A stretch of DNA of 64,000 nt from Aphanocapsa sp. GSE-SYN-MK-11-07L (GTDB lineage: Bacteria; Cyanobacteriota; Cyanobacteriia; Thermosynechococcales; Thermosynechococcaceae): contig JAHHGS010000082.1 of NCBI GenBank assembly GCA_019359715.1, positions 19,277 through 83,276 of the forward strand, written 5' to 3'. The notes below the pieces were generated by a model that saw only the letters and a program-made list of their open reading frames with translations, made no database searches and had not been told where the DNA came from. The position numbers were made by a program, and so were the translations under genes. Position 1 is the first letter of the stretch, and every line of letters begins with the position of its first letter. This document shows positions 43,588 to 51,769 of the stretch, in pieces.

Positions 43588-44280
43588 TTAATTCGTTGGA
43601 TGAATGCCTGCGGGATCAGAAATCAGAGCTTTCTGACGGGCCACAATTACTGCTTGGGTGCGATCGCGGACGGCCAGCTTTTGCAAAATCGCATGGACAT
43701 GCACCCTGACCGTGCCAGAGGTAATGTAGAGAATCTGGGCAATTTCTTGGTTATTTTTGCCCTCTGCAATCAGTTCTAAAATTTCATGTTCACGTTGAGT
43801 TAGCAAATGAGCAGATTTAGCAGACTCAGACCTGTCTACGTCAGCAGCAGAAGTTTCTAAGGCTGTCCGAATCGCCTGAGTGGCAGTTTGATCCCACCAA
43901 GAGGCCCCAGCCGCCACCGATTTAAGGGCCAAAATTAAGGTTTCAGCCCCAATTCCCTTCAGGCAATAGCCCTGTGCGCCCACGGCAATTAAGCGGTCAA
44001 TCAGGGCCTGCTGGGAATGCGAAGTTAACACCAAAACAGGCAGGCTAGGATGCTTCTGCTTGATCTGCCGACAGGCTTCAATTCCCCCCAACCCCGGTAG
44101 TCCGACATCCAGCAAGACAACATCAAACAGGTGGCGATCGACCAGTTCTACCGCTGTCTCACCATCTTCTGCTTCAGCCAGAATTTCTAAACCTGGTTCT
44201 TGTTGCAGTCGTACTTGTAGCCCCAGACGGAAGAGTTCATCGTCTTCAACCAGTAATAGCCTCAGTAAGCCAGTAGACAT
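43588..44280 (-). CDS. Two-component response regulator, NarL/FixJ type
   Basis: A 230-residue response regulator. The receiver domain has RLLLVEDDELFRLGLQ (acidic pair Asp/Glu), the phosphoacceptor Asp in DVVLLDVGLPGLGG (about residue 56), the conserved Thr in VLTSHSQ and Lys in GYCLKGI. The output domain is a LuxR-type helix-turn-helix: LLTQREHEILELIAEGKNNQEIAQ, quoted in parts as LTQREHEILELIAEG and ISSGTVRVHVHAI-like SGTVRVHVHAILQKL. Start ATG 44280. Its cognate sensor is probably the histidine kinase at 45293-46399, now separated by a toxin-antitoxin pair and duplicated debris. Confidence 0.92.
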   Translation of the reverse strand: MSTGLLRLLLVEDDELFRLGLQVRLQQEPGLEILAEAEDGETAVELVDRHLFDVVLLDVGLPGLGGIEACRQIKQKHPSLPVLVLTSHSQQALIDRLIAVGAQGYCLKGIGAETLILALKSVAAGASWWDQTATQAIRTALETSAADVDRSESAKSAHLLTQREHEILELIAEGKNNQEIAQILYITSGTVRVHVHAILQKLAVRDRTQAVIVARQKALISDPAGIHPTN

Positions 44281-44640
44281 TTCGGCTATCCTTGTTCAAT
44301 TCTGCCCCAGCATCGGCCGGATGATTTCTAGTTGTTGCTGCCATTCTTGCTCTGTTTTAGATTGTACCGCCGTGGGCTTCAATAATTTGGCGAGCTAAAT
44401 ACAGCCCCAATCCAGAACCCTTGTTGCAGTCGTACTTGTAGCCCCAGACGGAAGAGTTCATCGTCTTCAACCAGTAATAGCCTCAGTAAGCCAGTAGACA
44501 TTTCGGCTATCCTTGTTCAATTCTGCCCCAGCATCGGCCGGATGATTTCTAGTTGTTGCTGCCATTCTTGCTCTGTTTTAGATTGTACCGCCGTGGGCTT
44601 CAATAATTTGGCGAGCTAAATACAGCCCCAATCCAGAACC
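44200..44640. repeat. Perfect 221-bp tandem duplication
   Basis: The segment 44200-44420 is repeated exactly at 44421-44640 (the last base is uncertain). Each copy covers the first 27 codons of the response-regulator gene, the region upstream of it and the tail of a histidine-kinase fragment. The copies appear identical, so the duplication is recent or maintained. Confidence 0.93.
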
Positions 44641-44684
44641 TTTGACCTGGCGATCGCTATCTGCTTGATAAAACCTCTCAAGCT
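44360..44684 (-). pseudogene. Histidine-kinase C-terminal fragment(s)
   Basis: On the minus strand 44684-44581 reads LERFYQADSDRQVKGSGLGLYLARQIIEAHGGTI then a TAA (given here in parts: RFYQADSDRQVKGSG, LYLARQIIEAHGGTI). This is nearly identical to the C-terminal ATPase part of the intact kinase at 45405-45500 (which has an Ala for Val and continues WAENRV). The duplicated copy at 44360-44420 repeats the last half. So a 3' kinase fragment is stranded next to the response regulator, a broken copy of the adjacent gene. Confidence 0.87.
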
Positions 44685-44698
44685 AAAAGTTATTCTCG

Positions 44699-44704
44699 TA
44701 CAAT
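44699..44704 (+). promoter_or_regulatory. -10 box of the toxin-antitoxin operon (TACAAT)
   Basis: TACAAT lies 27 bases before the antitoxin ATG, giving a short leader that would include the palindrome at 44718-44731. Confidence 0.45.
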
Positions 44705-44717
44705 GAGTTTTAGATTC

Positions 44718-44731
44718 AGTTATCGATAACT
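44718..44731 (+). promoter_or_regulatory. Perfect palindrome AGTTATCGATAACT, candidate antitoxin operator
   Basis: A 14-base perfect palindrome ends at the base before the antitoxin start codon. Type II toxin-antitoxin operons are commonly repressed by the antitoxin bound to such a site. It leaves no room for a Shine-Dalgarno sequence, so the antitoxin may be translated without one. Confidence 0.6.
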
Positions 44732-44956
44732 ATGTCTCAACTTCCTACTTTTCAGGCAGTCATTGAATCCGTGGAAGCTCTCTCAGAAGACGAGCAAGAT
44801 ATACTATTTGACTTAATTCACAACCGCCGCATTGCTAAGCGCCGCCAAGAAATTGCTCAGAACGCTAAGGTAACAAGGCAAGCCGTTAGCAATGGTACTG
44901 CTCAAAGAGGCACTGCCGCTGACCTAATGGCTAATATATTTGAGGGCGAGGAATGA
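44732..44956 (+). CDS. Type II antitoxin (RelB/cyanobacterial type)
   Basis: A 74-residue protein, LPTFQAVIESVEALSEDEQDI with IHNRRIAKRRQEIAQNA and a C-terminal DLMANIFEGEE tail. This is the pattern of a family of short cyanobacterial antitoxins paired with RelE/YafQ-type toxins: an N-terminal helical part (about 1-40) for DNA binding and dimerisation and an acidic C-terminal arm that neutralises the toxin. It overlaps the toxin start by the classical ATGA (44953-44956). The promoter and a palindrome just upstream suggest autoregulation. Confidence 0.8.
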   Translation: MSQLPTFQAVIESVEALSEDEQDILFDLIHNRRIAKRRQEIAQNAKVTRQAVSNGTAQRGTAADLMANIFEGEE

Positions 44957-45237
44957 GGGTGCTGCTTTTTGACGAAAGTTTTCGCCGTGCCCTTAAACGC
45001 CGTTGTAAAAATCGTCCTCAGCTTCAAGCCAAAGTTTTAACCACCCTAAGTCTGCTTGAGATTGATCCATTTTCCCCTACCCTCAAAGCCCACAAGCTGC
45101 AAGGGGAACTCAAAGATCTTTGGTCTTGCTCTGTGGAATATGACTTTCGGATTATCTTCTATTTTCAGAAGCTTGAGGATGAGCAAGAAGAAGCGATCGC
45201 TTTGGTTGACGTAGGTACACACGATGAAGTCTACTAA
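44953..45237 (+). CDS. RelE/YafQ-type mRNA interferase toxin
   Basis: A 94-residue toxin of the ParE/RelE superfamily. Typical features: basic N-terminal helix FDESFRRALKRRCKNRPQLQ, the second helix with LTTLSLLEIDPFSPTLKAHKL (family motif 'xDPxxPxLxxHxL'), LQGELKDLWSCSVEYDFRIIF with the conserved Arg/Tyr region, and a closing VDVGTHDEVY. It should cleave mRNA at the ribosome and be blocked by the antitoxin encoded directly upstream. It is inserted between a histidine kinase gene and its likely response regulator. Confidence 0.88.
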   Translation: MRVLLFDESFRRALKRRCKNRPQLQAKVLTTLSLLEIDPFSPTLKAHKLQGELKDLWSCSVEYDFRIIFYFQKLEDEQEEAIALVDVGTHDEVY

Positions 45238-45292
45238 CCTAATTTCCTGGTTGGATCGCTTCACTCCCCGCCCCTGAAACTGCATTGACGGT

Positions 45293-46399
45293 TCACTGGC
45301 CAGCAAAGGGATAAACGGGTAATCTAAACCCAAAAATGGCTCCTGCTGAAGCAGAAAGTTCTTGATTAAAGACTCGATTCTCGGCCCAAATTGTCCCGCC
45401 GTGGGCTTCAATAATTTGGCGAGCTAAGTACAGCCCCAATCCAGAGCCTTTGGCCTGGCGATCGCTATCTGCCTGGTAGAACCGCTCGAACAGGTGGGGG
45501 ATTTCATCCGCCGTGATGCCAGCCCCGGTATCGATGACTTGCACCACTTGATGGGAGACTTGGGTTTGTAGCACTACCTCAACTCGTCCACCCCGGCGAG
45601 AATGGTTAATCGCGTTGATCAACAGATTGGTAAAAACTCGATTCAGTTGCAAAGCATCTCCTTGCACCCAGAGGGAATGGCGAAAATTAGACTCACCATA
45701 ATTAATCGATAAGTAAGTTCGCCGGCTAGAAGCAAGATCGATCAGAGCACTCGTGGTTTCTTCGGCCAGGCTGGCCAAGTCTACAGGCACTAACTTAAGC
45801 TGTAAGCCTTCTGTGTCATTGCGGTAGACATCCAATAGCGTTGCAACCAACTGCAAACTGCTTTGATGGCTGCGCTGCATGGTTGCTAACACCTTCTGCT
45901 GTCCGTCTGAAACCGAGCCAAACTTTGCTTGTTGGAAGGCATTGATAGTCTCAATCGCGCCCAATAAGGGCGTTTTCAAGTCGTGGGTGAGGGTGGAGGC
46001 AAAATCTTCTCGCAGCCGCACCAATTGAGACTGAGCCTTGAGCTGCGCCTGCTGCTGGGCGATCGCCTGCTGATAGTGGCGATTGCGATCGCTGAGCACC
46101 CCAGTCACAATTAAGGCAATCGAGGCAATCAGGCGATTGGCGATCGTCGAGGATTGAATCACTCCAGCGATCGGAATAAACAAGTTCGATAAGGTTAAAA
46201 ATACAGCTAGCGATGTGGCTCGAATGGTGGCAGCCCGCCCTAACCGCGAGTTAACCAACAAAATTGGCCCAGTGTAAAGATAACCAAAGACAAAGACAGC
46301 CGGAGTTATAAACTCTAGTGTCAGCACAAACATAAATAACCCGATCGCGAGCCAAGGCGCATTCCAACGCGAGTCCTTTGCAGATAGGGTTTGTGTCAT
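45293..46399 (-). CDS. Membrane sensor histidine kinase
   Basis: A 368-residue kinase. An N-terminal membrane domain of about five helices (about residues 15-102) is followed by a coiled-coil linker (NRHYQQAIAQQQAQLKAQSQ), a HisKA domain with the phosphoacceptor His in FASTLTHDLKTPLLGAIE (about 138), and an ATPase domain: N box NRVFTNLLINAINHS, G1 VIDTGAGITADEIPHL, F box FERFYQADSD, G2 KGSGLGLYLARQIIEAHGG. There are no PAS, GAF or HAMP domains, so the signal is sensed by the membrane part. The start is ATG 46399. It lies divergent to kdpA and may control it together with the response regulator at 43588. Confidence 0.9.
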   Translation of the reverse strand: MTQTLSAKDSRWNAPWLAIGLFMFVLTLEFITPAVFVFGYLYTGPILLVNSRLGRAATIRATSLAVFLTLSNLFIPIAGVIQSSTIANRLIASIALIVTGVLSDRNRHYQQAIAQQQAQLKAQSQLVRLREDFASTLTHDLKTPLLGAIETINAFQQAKFGSVSDGQQKVLATMQRSHQSSLQLVATLLDVYRNDTEGLQLKLVPVDLASLAEETTSALIDLASSRRTYLSINYGESNFRHSLWVQGDALQLNRVFTNLLINAINHSRRGGRVEVVLQTQVSHQVVQVIDTGAGITADEIPHLFERFYQADSDRQAKGSGLGLYLARQIIEAHGGTIWAENRVFNQELSASAGAIFGFRLPVYPFAGQ

Positions 46400-46822
46400 T
46401 GAAAATGCGATTCCAGTTGGGCAATCTGGATAAGATTAATTTTAAGTTGTATTCACAAAATCTGCCTATTTTTTGGTGGGCGCGATTGTTTAGATTCAAG
46501 CTATATCTCTAGATATATATCAACGCAGGGGCCCGATCTAAACGCTAATTTATAATTCTCTAGACCTTGTTTTGTCTAGAAAAATAATCGACAATCAAAT
46601 TTAAGTTTTAGTCGTGATCATTAAACTAGATTCAACTGTGTTTCTGAATGGAACTTAAAATGCTTTATTTGATCGAGCCAAGGCAGAAAGTAGAAGGTGA
46701 TGGAAAAAAAATCTTTCCTTTGGGATAAGGGGCATCAGCCCAAAAATTTAGTCGGTGACTTTACTGCCTTCTGCTTTTTACGTCTGCCTTCTTACTCACA
46801 TCCCATTGAAATTTTTTGACTT
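46400..46822. other. Divergent region between the histidine kinase and kdpA
   Basis: 423 bases that carry an inverted repeat TCTAGAC-N8-GTCTAGA (46559-46580), and two long-range complementary arms, AGGCAGAAAGTAGAAGG (46681-46697) and CCTTCT...CTGCCTT (46767-46790), that would fold around a GGGATAAGGGGCATCAGCCC inner hairpin shortly before kdpA. No protein gene is seen. It likely carries K+-responsive control of kdp. Confidence 0.5.
46559..46580. promoter_or_regulatory. Inverted repeat TCTAGAC-N8-GTCTAGA, possible operator
   Basis: Seven-base perfect arms with an 8-base spacer, midway between the histidine kinase and kdpA. Two-fold symmetric sites of this size often bind dimeric regulators. 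Whether a NarL-type or other regulator uses it is not known. Confidence 0.4.
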
Positions 46823-48532
46823 ATGTTGCAGGGCTGGATTCAAATTGCCTTGACGATACTGATCGTCGTTGCGATTACGCCTTTTTTGGGCGAGTACATG
46901 GCGCGAGTTTATTTGGGTAAGCCGACTGTGCTTGACTCGGTTCTCAATCCGCTGGAGCGATCGCTACTCACACTGATGGGCGTGCGATCGCGCTCGGAAA
47001 TGACCGGTTGGCAGTACGCTAGGGCGCTGCTGTTTAGCAACTTAGCGATGTCTGTGCTATTGGCGTTGATTTTATTTGGTCAGGGCTGGTTGCCGTTTAA
47101 TCCAACCGGTTTGAGTTCCCCCAGCTGGGACACGAATCTGCACACGATTATTTCCTTCATCACCAATACCAATCAACAGCACTATTCCGGTGAGACAACT
47201 TACGGTTATTTTGCTCAGTTTGCCGGACTGGGCTTTATGTTTTTTGTCTCAGCCGGGACAGGGCTAGCGGTCGGGATTGCCTTTATTCGCGGCTTAACGG
47301 GCAAACCACTGGGCAATTTCTATGTCGATCTTACCCAGTCGATTACCAGAATTTTGCTGCCGATTAGCATTGTCGGGGCAATTATTTTCATGGTAGCCGG
47401 GATGCCAGAAACCCTGGCTGGGCCAGTTGTCGTGCCAACTCTAGAAGATCCAAACATCAGCCAAGCGATCGCCCTTGGCCCGGTCGCCCACTTCGAGATT
47501 GTCAAAGAGCTAGGCGAAAACGGCGGCGGCTTTTATGCCATTAACTCCGCCCACCCGTTTGAGAACCCGAACGGACTGACCAATCTGATTGAAATTATCA
47601 GCATGATGGCGATTCCGGCCTCGTTGATCTATACCTACGGGGCGATCGCCGAAAACCGAAAGCAAGCTTGGTTGGTCTACGGGATGGTGATGGTGATTTT
47701 TGTTGGGTTTGTCGTGATCACTGAGATCGGGGAGGCCAACGGTAATGCAGCCGTGAATGCGCTATTAGGCAGCCCATCGCCTAATTTAGAAGGCAAAGAA
47801 GTGCGGTTTGGCTGGGCCCAGTCTGCCCTATATACAGTCGTGACGACGGGGACGATGACCGGCGCGGTCAATAGTCTAATTGACTCCTATATGCCGACGG
47901 GTGGTTTTGTTACCCTCTCGAACCTGTTTTTACAGATTATTTGGGGTGGACAGGGTACAGGCACCGCTTATCTGTTTGCCTATTTGATTTTGGCGGTGTT
48001 CGCGACGGGTTTGATGGTCGGGCGCACCCCCGAATTTTTGGGGCGCAAAATTGAAAAACGAGAAGTCGTGCTAGCCAGCTTCTTGCTTTTGCTCGTTCAC
48101 CCGCTGTTTGTTCTGATTCCATCCGCCATTACGCTTGGATTCCCTGATCAGCTAGCCGGGATTAGCAACCCCGGTTTTCATGGGTTAGGTCAGGTGGTTT
48201 ATGAATATGCTTCCGCCACCGCCAACAATGGCTCTGGCTGGGAAGGCTTAGCCGACTCTCAACCGGCTCCGACCGGACTGTGGTGGAACCTGAGTGCTTC
48301 GGTCAGTCTGCTGGGGGGGCGTTATATCCCGATCATCTGTCTGTTGTTGCTAGCAGATGGGATGTCTCGGAAGCAGCCGGTGCCGATGACGGTCGGCACC
48401 CTGCGCACAGATACAGTCCTGTTTACCGGCATTACTGCTGGTGTGGTGCTGATTATGGGCGCACTTACCTTCTTTCCAGTTCTGGCCCTCAGCCCGATCG
48501 CCGAAGCGTTTCAACTGGCCAAGGGCGGCTGA
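46823..48532 (+). CDS. kdpA: Potassium-transporting ATPase, subunit A
   Basis: KdpA is the K+-channel-like translocating subunit of the high-affinity KdpFABC pump, induced at low potassium. The 569-residue protein has about ten helices and the four selectivity-filter regions of the family, visible as [35 protein letters not shown] (with the conserved second filter NGGG), [13 protein letters not shown] and [10 protein letters not shown]. Start ATG 46823 follows a long leader. It heads a run kdpA-kdpB-kdpF-kdpC-kdpD(short), all plus strand. Confidence 0.97.
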   Translation: MLQGWIQIALTILIVVAITPFLGEYMARVYLGKPTVLDSVLNPLERSLLTLMGVRSRSEMTGWQYARALLFSNLAMSVLLALILFGQGWLPFNPTGLSSPSWDTNLHTIISFITNTNQQHYSGETTYGYFAQFAGLGFMFFVSAGTGLAVGIAFIRGLTGKPLGNFYVDLTQSITRILLPISIVGAIIFMVAGMPETLAGPVVVPTLEDPNISQAIALGPVAHFEIVKELGENGGGFYAINSAHPFENPNGLTNLIEIISMMAIPASLIYTYGAIAENRKQAWLVYGMVMVIFVGFVVITEIGEANGNAAVNALLGSPSPNLEGKEVRFGWAQSALYTVVTTGTMTGAVNSLIDSYMPTGGFVTLSNLFLQIIWGGQGTGTAYLFAYLILAVFATGLMVGRTPEFLGRKIEKREVVLASFLLLLVHPLFVLIPSAITLGFPDQLAGISNPGFHGLGQVVYEYASATANNGSGWEGLADSQPAPTGLWWNLSASVSLLGGRYIPIICLLLLADGMSRKQPVPMTVGTLRTDTVLFTGITAGVVLIMGALTFFPVLALSPIAEAFQLAKGG

Positions 48533-48601
48533 TCGCTCTAGCCTGAAGCTCTGGCCAAACCTGAATTAAATCCTTTCAAAAACATCAACTCTTTTTTCGC
48601 T

Positions 48602-50704
48602 ATGGCATCCAGTCATTCCAATGGTTCTTCTCGCCGCTTTAAGGTGCCGCGCGGGCCGCGGGGCGATCGCAAACACACTCGCAAAGTCTCAATGGCTGGG
48701 ATTTACCAGCGGGCGATTAAAGATGCCTTTGTCAAGCTTGACCCTCGGACTGTGGTCAAAAATCCGGTCATGTTCATTGTTTGGATGGGCACGATTGTCA
48801 CGGCTGCGGTGACGATTAATCCCAACCTGTTTGGCTTGGTGCCAGGTGATGAGTCGAATGAACGCTGGTTCAATGGTCTGATCACCTTGATTCTGTTCTT
48901 GACCGTGCTGTTTGCCAACTTTGCGGAAGCGGTAGCGGAGGGGCGAGGGAAGGCTCAAGCAGACTCGCTGCGCTCAACCCGCTCTGACACAACTGCCCGC
49001 AAGGTCTTAGCCGACGGTACGGTTCAAGAAGTCAGTTCCACTGCCCTGCGGCGAGGTGATTTGGTCAAGGTGGTGGCCGGAGAAATGATCCCGGCCGATG
49101 GCGAAGTGACCGAGGGGATGGCCTCGGTGGATGAGTCGGCGATTACCGGCGAGTCGGCCCCTGTGCTCAAGCAGCCGGGCACTGACATTGCCAGTTCTGT
49201 GACCGGAGGAACGCGGATTATTTCAGACCAACTGATGCTGCGAATTACAGCCGACCCTGGTCAGGGCTTCATTGACCGGATGATTGCCCTGGTGGAAGGA
49301 GCCGAACGGACGAAAACCCCAAATGAAATTGCCCTGACGGTGCTGCTGGCGGTACTGACCCAAGTGTTTCTAATTGTGGTGGCGACAATGCCGCCCCTCG
49401 CGAGTTACGTTCAATCACCGACAACGGTGGCAATTTTAATTTCGCTGCTGGTGGCCTTGATTCCGACTACGATCGGCGGCTTGCTGAGCGCGATCGGGAT
49501 TGCTGGCATGGATCGGGTGGCCCAGTTTAACGTGATTGCGACTTCTGGGCGAGCGGTCGAAGCCTGTGGCGATGTCAGTACCCTAGTGCTCGATAAAACC
49601 GGCACAATTACCCTCGGCAACCGCCTGGCAGATGAGTTTATTCCAGTCAATGGTCATTCGATGCCGGAGGTGGCAACTGCTGCTCTAGCGGCGAGTGTGT
49701 TTGATACAACTCCCGAAGGGCGATCGATTGTCCAACTAGCTGAAAAATTAGGGGCAACGCTCAGCTTTGACCAAACCAAGGCGGAGGGAATCGAATTCTC
49801 AGCCCGCACTCGGATGAGCGGCACGGATTTGCCGGATGGCGAAGAAGTCCGCAAGGGAGCAGTCGATGCGATTCGAGGCTTTGTCAGGTCGCGGGGCGGC
49901 AACACTCCGCCTGAACTAGATGCTGCCTACGAGCGAGTATCAAAACTGGGCGGAACTCCTTTAGGTCTATGTCGAGGCAATGACCTCTACGGTGTAATTT
50001 ACCTGAAAGACATTGTTAAACCAGGACTGAGAGAGCGATTTGACCAGTTGCGCCGGATGGGAGTCCGCACCATTATGCTGACGGGCGACAACCGGATTAC
50101 TGCTTCCGTGATTGCCCAGGAAGCTGGCGTAGACGATTTTATCGCTGAGGCTACCCCAGAAAACAAAATTGAAGTTATCCGCTCAGAGCAGGCTAAGGGC
50201 AGACTAGTTGCCATGACTGGCGATGGCACCAACGATGCCCCCGCCTTGGCCCAGGCCAACGTGGGCGTAGCTATGAACTCTGGCACCCAAGCGGCCAAGG
50301 AAGCTGCCAATATGGTTGATTTAGACTCTGACCCGACCAAACTAATTGACTTGGTGACGATTGGCAAGCAGCTATTGATTACGCGCGGGGCATTGACCAC
50401 CTTTTCGATCGCCAATGACATTGCCAAATACTTCGCGATCATTCCGACCATTTTTGCGGCGGCCGGGATTGGGGCGCTCAATGTGATGGGTCTGAAAAGC
50501 CCCCAGTCGGCCGTTCTCTCTGCCCTGATCTATAACGCTTTGATTATTCCGGCCCTGATTCCCTTAGCCCTAAAAGGCGTGCAGTTTCGCCCCCTCACCG
50601 CCGATCAGCTCCTCCAGCGGAATATTTTGATCTACGGGGTCGGGGGTGTGGTGGCTCCCTTTGTGGCGATTAAACTAATTGACCTGCTGCTGCCGTTGGC
50701 CTAG
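48602..50704 (+). CDS. kdpB: Potassium-transporting ATPase, subunit B (P-type ATPase)
   Basis: A 700-residue type IA P-type ATPase that energises KdpA. The phosphorylated Asp is in [16 protein letters not shown] (about residue 329), the TGES actuator loop in [16 protein letters not shown] (about 178), and the hinge in [20 protein letters not shown] (about 540-559). Seven or so membrane helices surround the cytoplasmic domains. The first 25 residues ([20 protein letters not shown]) are polar and basic, longer than in E. coli. Start ATG 48602; kdpF overlaps the end in a different frame only if the upstream start is used. Confidence 0.97.
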   Translation: MASSHSNGSSRRFKVPRGPRGDRKHTRKVSMAGIYQRAIKDAFVKLDPRTVVKNPVMFIVWMGTIVTAAVTINPNLFGLVPGDESNERWFNGLITLILFLTVLFANFAEAVAEGRGKAQADSLRSTRSDTTARKVLADGTVQEVSSTALRRGDLVKVVAGEMIPADGEVTEGMASVDESAITGESAPVLKQPGTDIASSVTGGTRIISDQLMLRITADPGQGFIDRMIALVEGAERTKTPNEIALTVLLAVLTQVFLIVVATMPPLASYVQSPTTVAILISLLVALIPTTIGGLLSAIGIAGMDRVAQFNVIATSGRAVEACGDVSTLVLDKTGTITLGNRLADEFIPVNGHSMPEVATAALAASVFDTTPEGRSIVQLAEKLGATLSFDQTKAEGIEFSARTRMSGTDLPDGEEVRKGAVDAIRGFVRSRGGNTPPELDAAYERVSKLGGTPLGLCRGNDLYGVIYLKDIVKPGLRERFDQLRRMGVRTIMLTGDNRITASVIAQEAGVDDFIAEATPENKIEVIRSEQAKGRLVAMTGDGTNDAPALAQANVGVAMNSGTQAAKEAANMVDLDSDPTKLIDLVTIGKQLLITRGALTTFSIANDIAKYFAIIPTIFAAAGIGALNVMGLKSPQSAVLSALIYNALIIPALIPLALKGVQFRPLTADQLLQRNILIYGVGGVVAPFVAIKLIDLLLPLA

Positions 50705-50735
50705 TTCAACCCTCACCGATTCTGGAGCGTCAATC

Positions 50736-50987
50736 GTGATCCAACCAACCTATCTCCAACTGACTGAAGCCCTAGCCGAAATCTGGTTTGAGTGGCGTCG
50801 GCAAAAACTGCCGCTGTATTTATTTCTGCTGCTCAGCCTCAATCTAGCGATCGCCCCTGCCGTCCAAGCGGGCACGGGTGACACCTTTTCGCGCGGCCAA
50901 GCCTACGCCCTGGGTGGATTGGGCTTAGTCACTGTTGCCCTTTCTGTTTACCTATTTACTGTCATGTTTCAACCGGAGAAGTTCTGA
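50736..50987 (+). CDS. kdpF: Potassium-transporting ATPase, subunit F (long cyanobacterial form)
   Basis: An 83-residue protein whose C-terminal part YALGGLGLVTVALSVYLFT followed by VMFQPEKF is the KdpF consensus (single helix ending in 'PEKF'). The first half has a second hydrophobic segment (LYLFLLLSLNLAIAPAVQA) that could be a signal sequence or an additional helix; short enterobacterial KdpF is only about 30 residues. KdpF stabilises the KdpABC complex. The start is GTG 50736 with TGGAGCG upstream. Its stop overlaps the kdpC start (ATGA-type, at 50987). Confidence 0.85.
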   Translation: MIQPTYLQLTEALAEIWFEWRRQKLPLYLFLLLSLNLAIAPAVQAGTGDTFSRGQAYALGGLGLVTVALSVYLFTVMFQPEKF

Positions 50988-51631
50988 TGAGTCTGACTGT
51001 TGAAGCCACCAAAGCCATTCGTTCTACCCTAGTCCTGTGGGTGCTGGTGGCGCTGATTTATCCGCTTCTGATGATTGTGATTGGGCAAGTCGTCTTTCCC
51101 TACCAAGCGAATGGCAGTTTGCTTAAAAACGCCCAGGGGCAAGTGGTTGGTTCAGCCCTGATTGGGCAGCCGTTTGGCAGCGATCGCTATTTCAATAGCC
51201 GCCCCAGCACCACTAGCTACAGCACGGCTGATCCCAAAAAAGATGAAGCGGGCATCCTCAAAACCGGCGTTTCTGGGGCCAGTAACTTAGCCCCCAGCAA
51301 CCCAGCCCTGCTAGAGCGAATTCAGGGGGTCACTGACCCTGATCCTAGTAAGAGCATTGAAGGTGATTTGCCCAGATTAAAAGCAGCGGGGATTCAACCC
51401 ACAGCCGATTTGGTTTATACCTCCGGCTCCAGCCTTGATCCGCACATTACCCCAGCCGCAGCCAGCGCTCAGATTGCGCGGGTTGCCAAGACACGAAGGC
51501 TACAGCCCAACCAGCTTGCAGATTTAATTGCTCAAAACACCGACGGTCGCTTCTTGGGCATTTTTGGCGAACCGGGGGTGAATGTGTTGAAGCTAAATCT
51601 GGCCTTGGATGCGCTCAAACCAGCATCCTAA
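50987..51631 (+). CDS. kdpC: Potassium-transporting ATPase, subunit C
   Basis: A 214-residue single-pass subunit that boosts ATP affinity of KdpB. An N-terminal helix (about 14-36, STLVLWVLVALIYPLLMIVIG in part) is followed by the extracytoplasmic-to-cytoplasmic family pattern LIGQPFGSDRYFNSRPSTTSY, GASNLAPSNPALLERI, SGSSLDPHITPAAASAQIARV and IFGEPGVNVLKLNLALDAL. All are standard. The gene begins one base after, in effect overlapping, kdpF. Confidence 0.95.
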   Translation: MSLTVEATKAIRSTLVLWVLVALIYPLLMIVIGQVVFPYQANGSLLKNAQGQVVGSALIGQPFGSDRYFNSRPSTTSYSTADPKKDEAGILKTGVSGASNLAPSNPALLERIQGVTDPDPSKSIEGDLPRLKAAGIQPTADLVYTSGSSLDPHITPAAASAQIARVAKTRRLQPNQLADLIAQNTDGRFLGIFGEPGVNVLKLNLALDALKPAS

Positions 51632-51724
51632 CTGGCGCTCCTCAGCTATGCCTCAATACAATCATTCTGCTGCTGAATGCCAGCCCGCAAATGGTTCGAT
51701 CATCTTAACTGGAGGCAGACTGCT

Positions 51725-51769
51725 ATGAATATATTAGTTGAGTTGATCAAGATGTTTGCCAATGTTTGA
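51725..51769 (+). CDS. Short leader peptide overlapping the kdpD start
   Basis: An ATG at 51725, behind a good GGAGG (51713-51717), opens a 14-codon frame (MNILVELIKMFANV) whose TGA ends at 51769, overlapping the kdpD ATG at 51762 by 8 nucleotides. Its own SD is better than anything before kdpD, which suggests translational coupling from this leader. Confidence 0.4.
   Translation: MNILVELIKMFANV

Noticed and set aside
46681..46790. c-di-AMP (ydaO) riboswitch upstream of kdpA
   Set aside because: The region is structured but lacks the sequence blocks of that riboswitch class that I could recognise.
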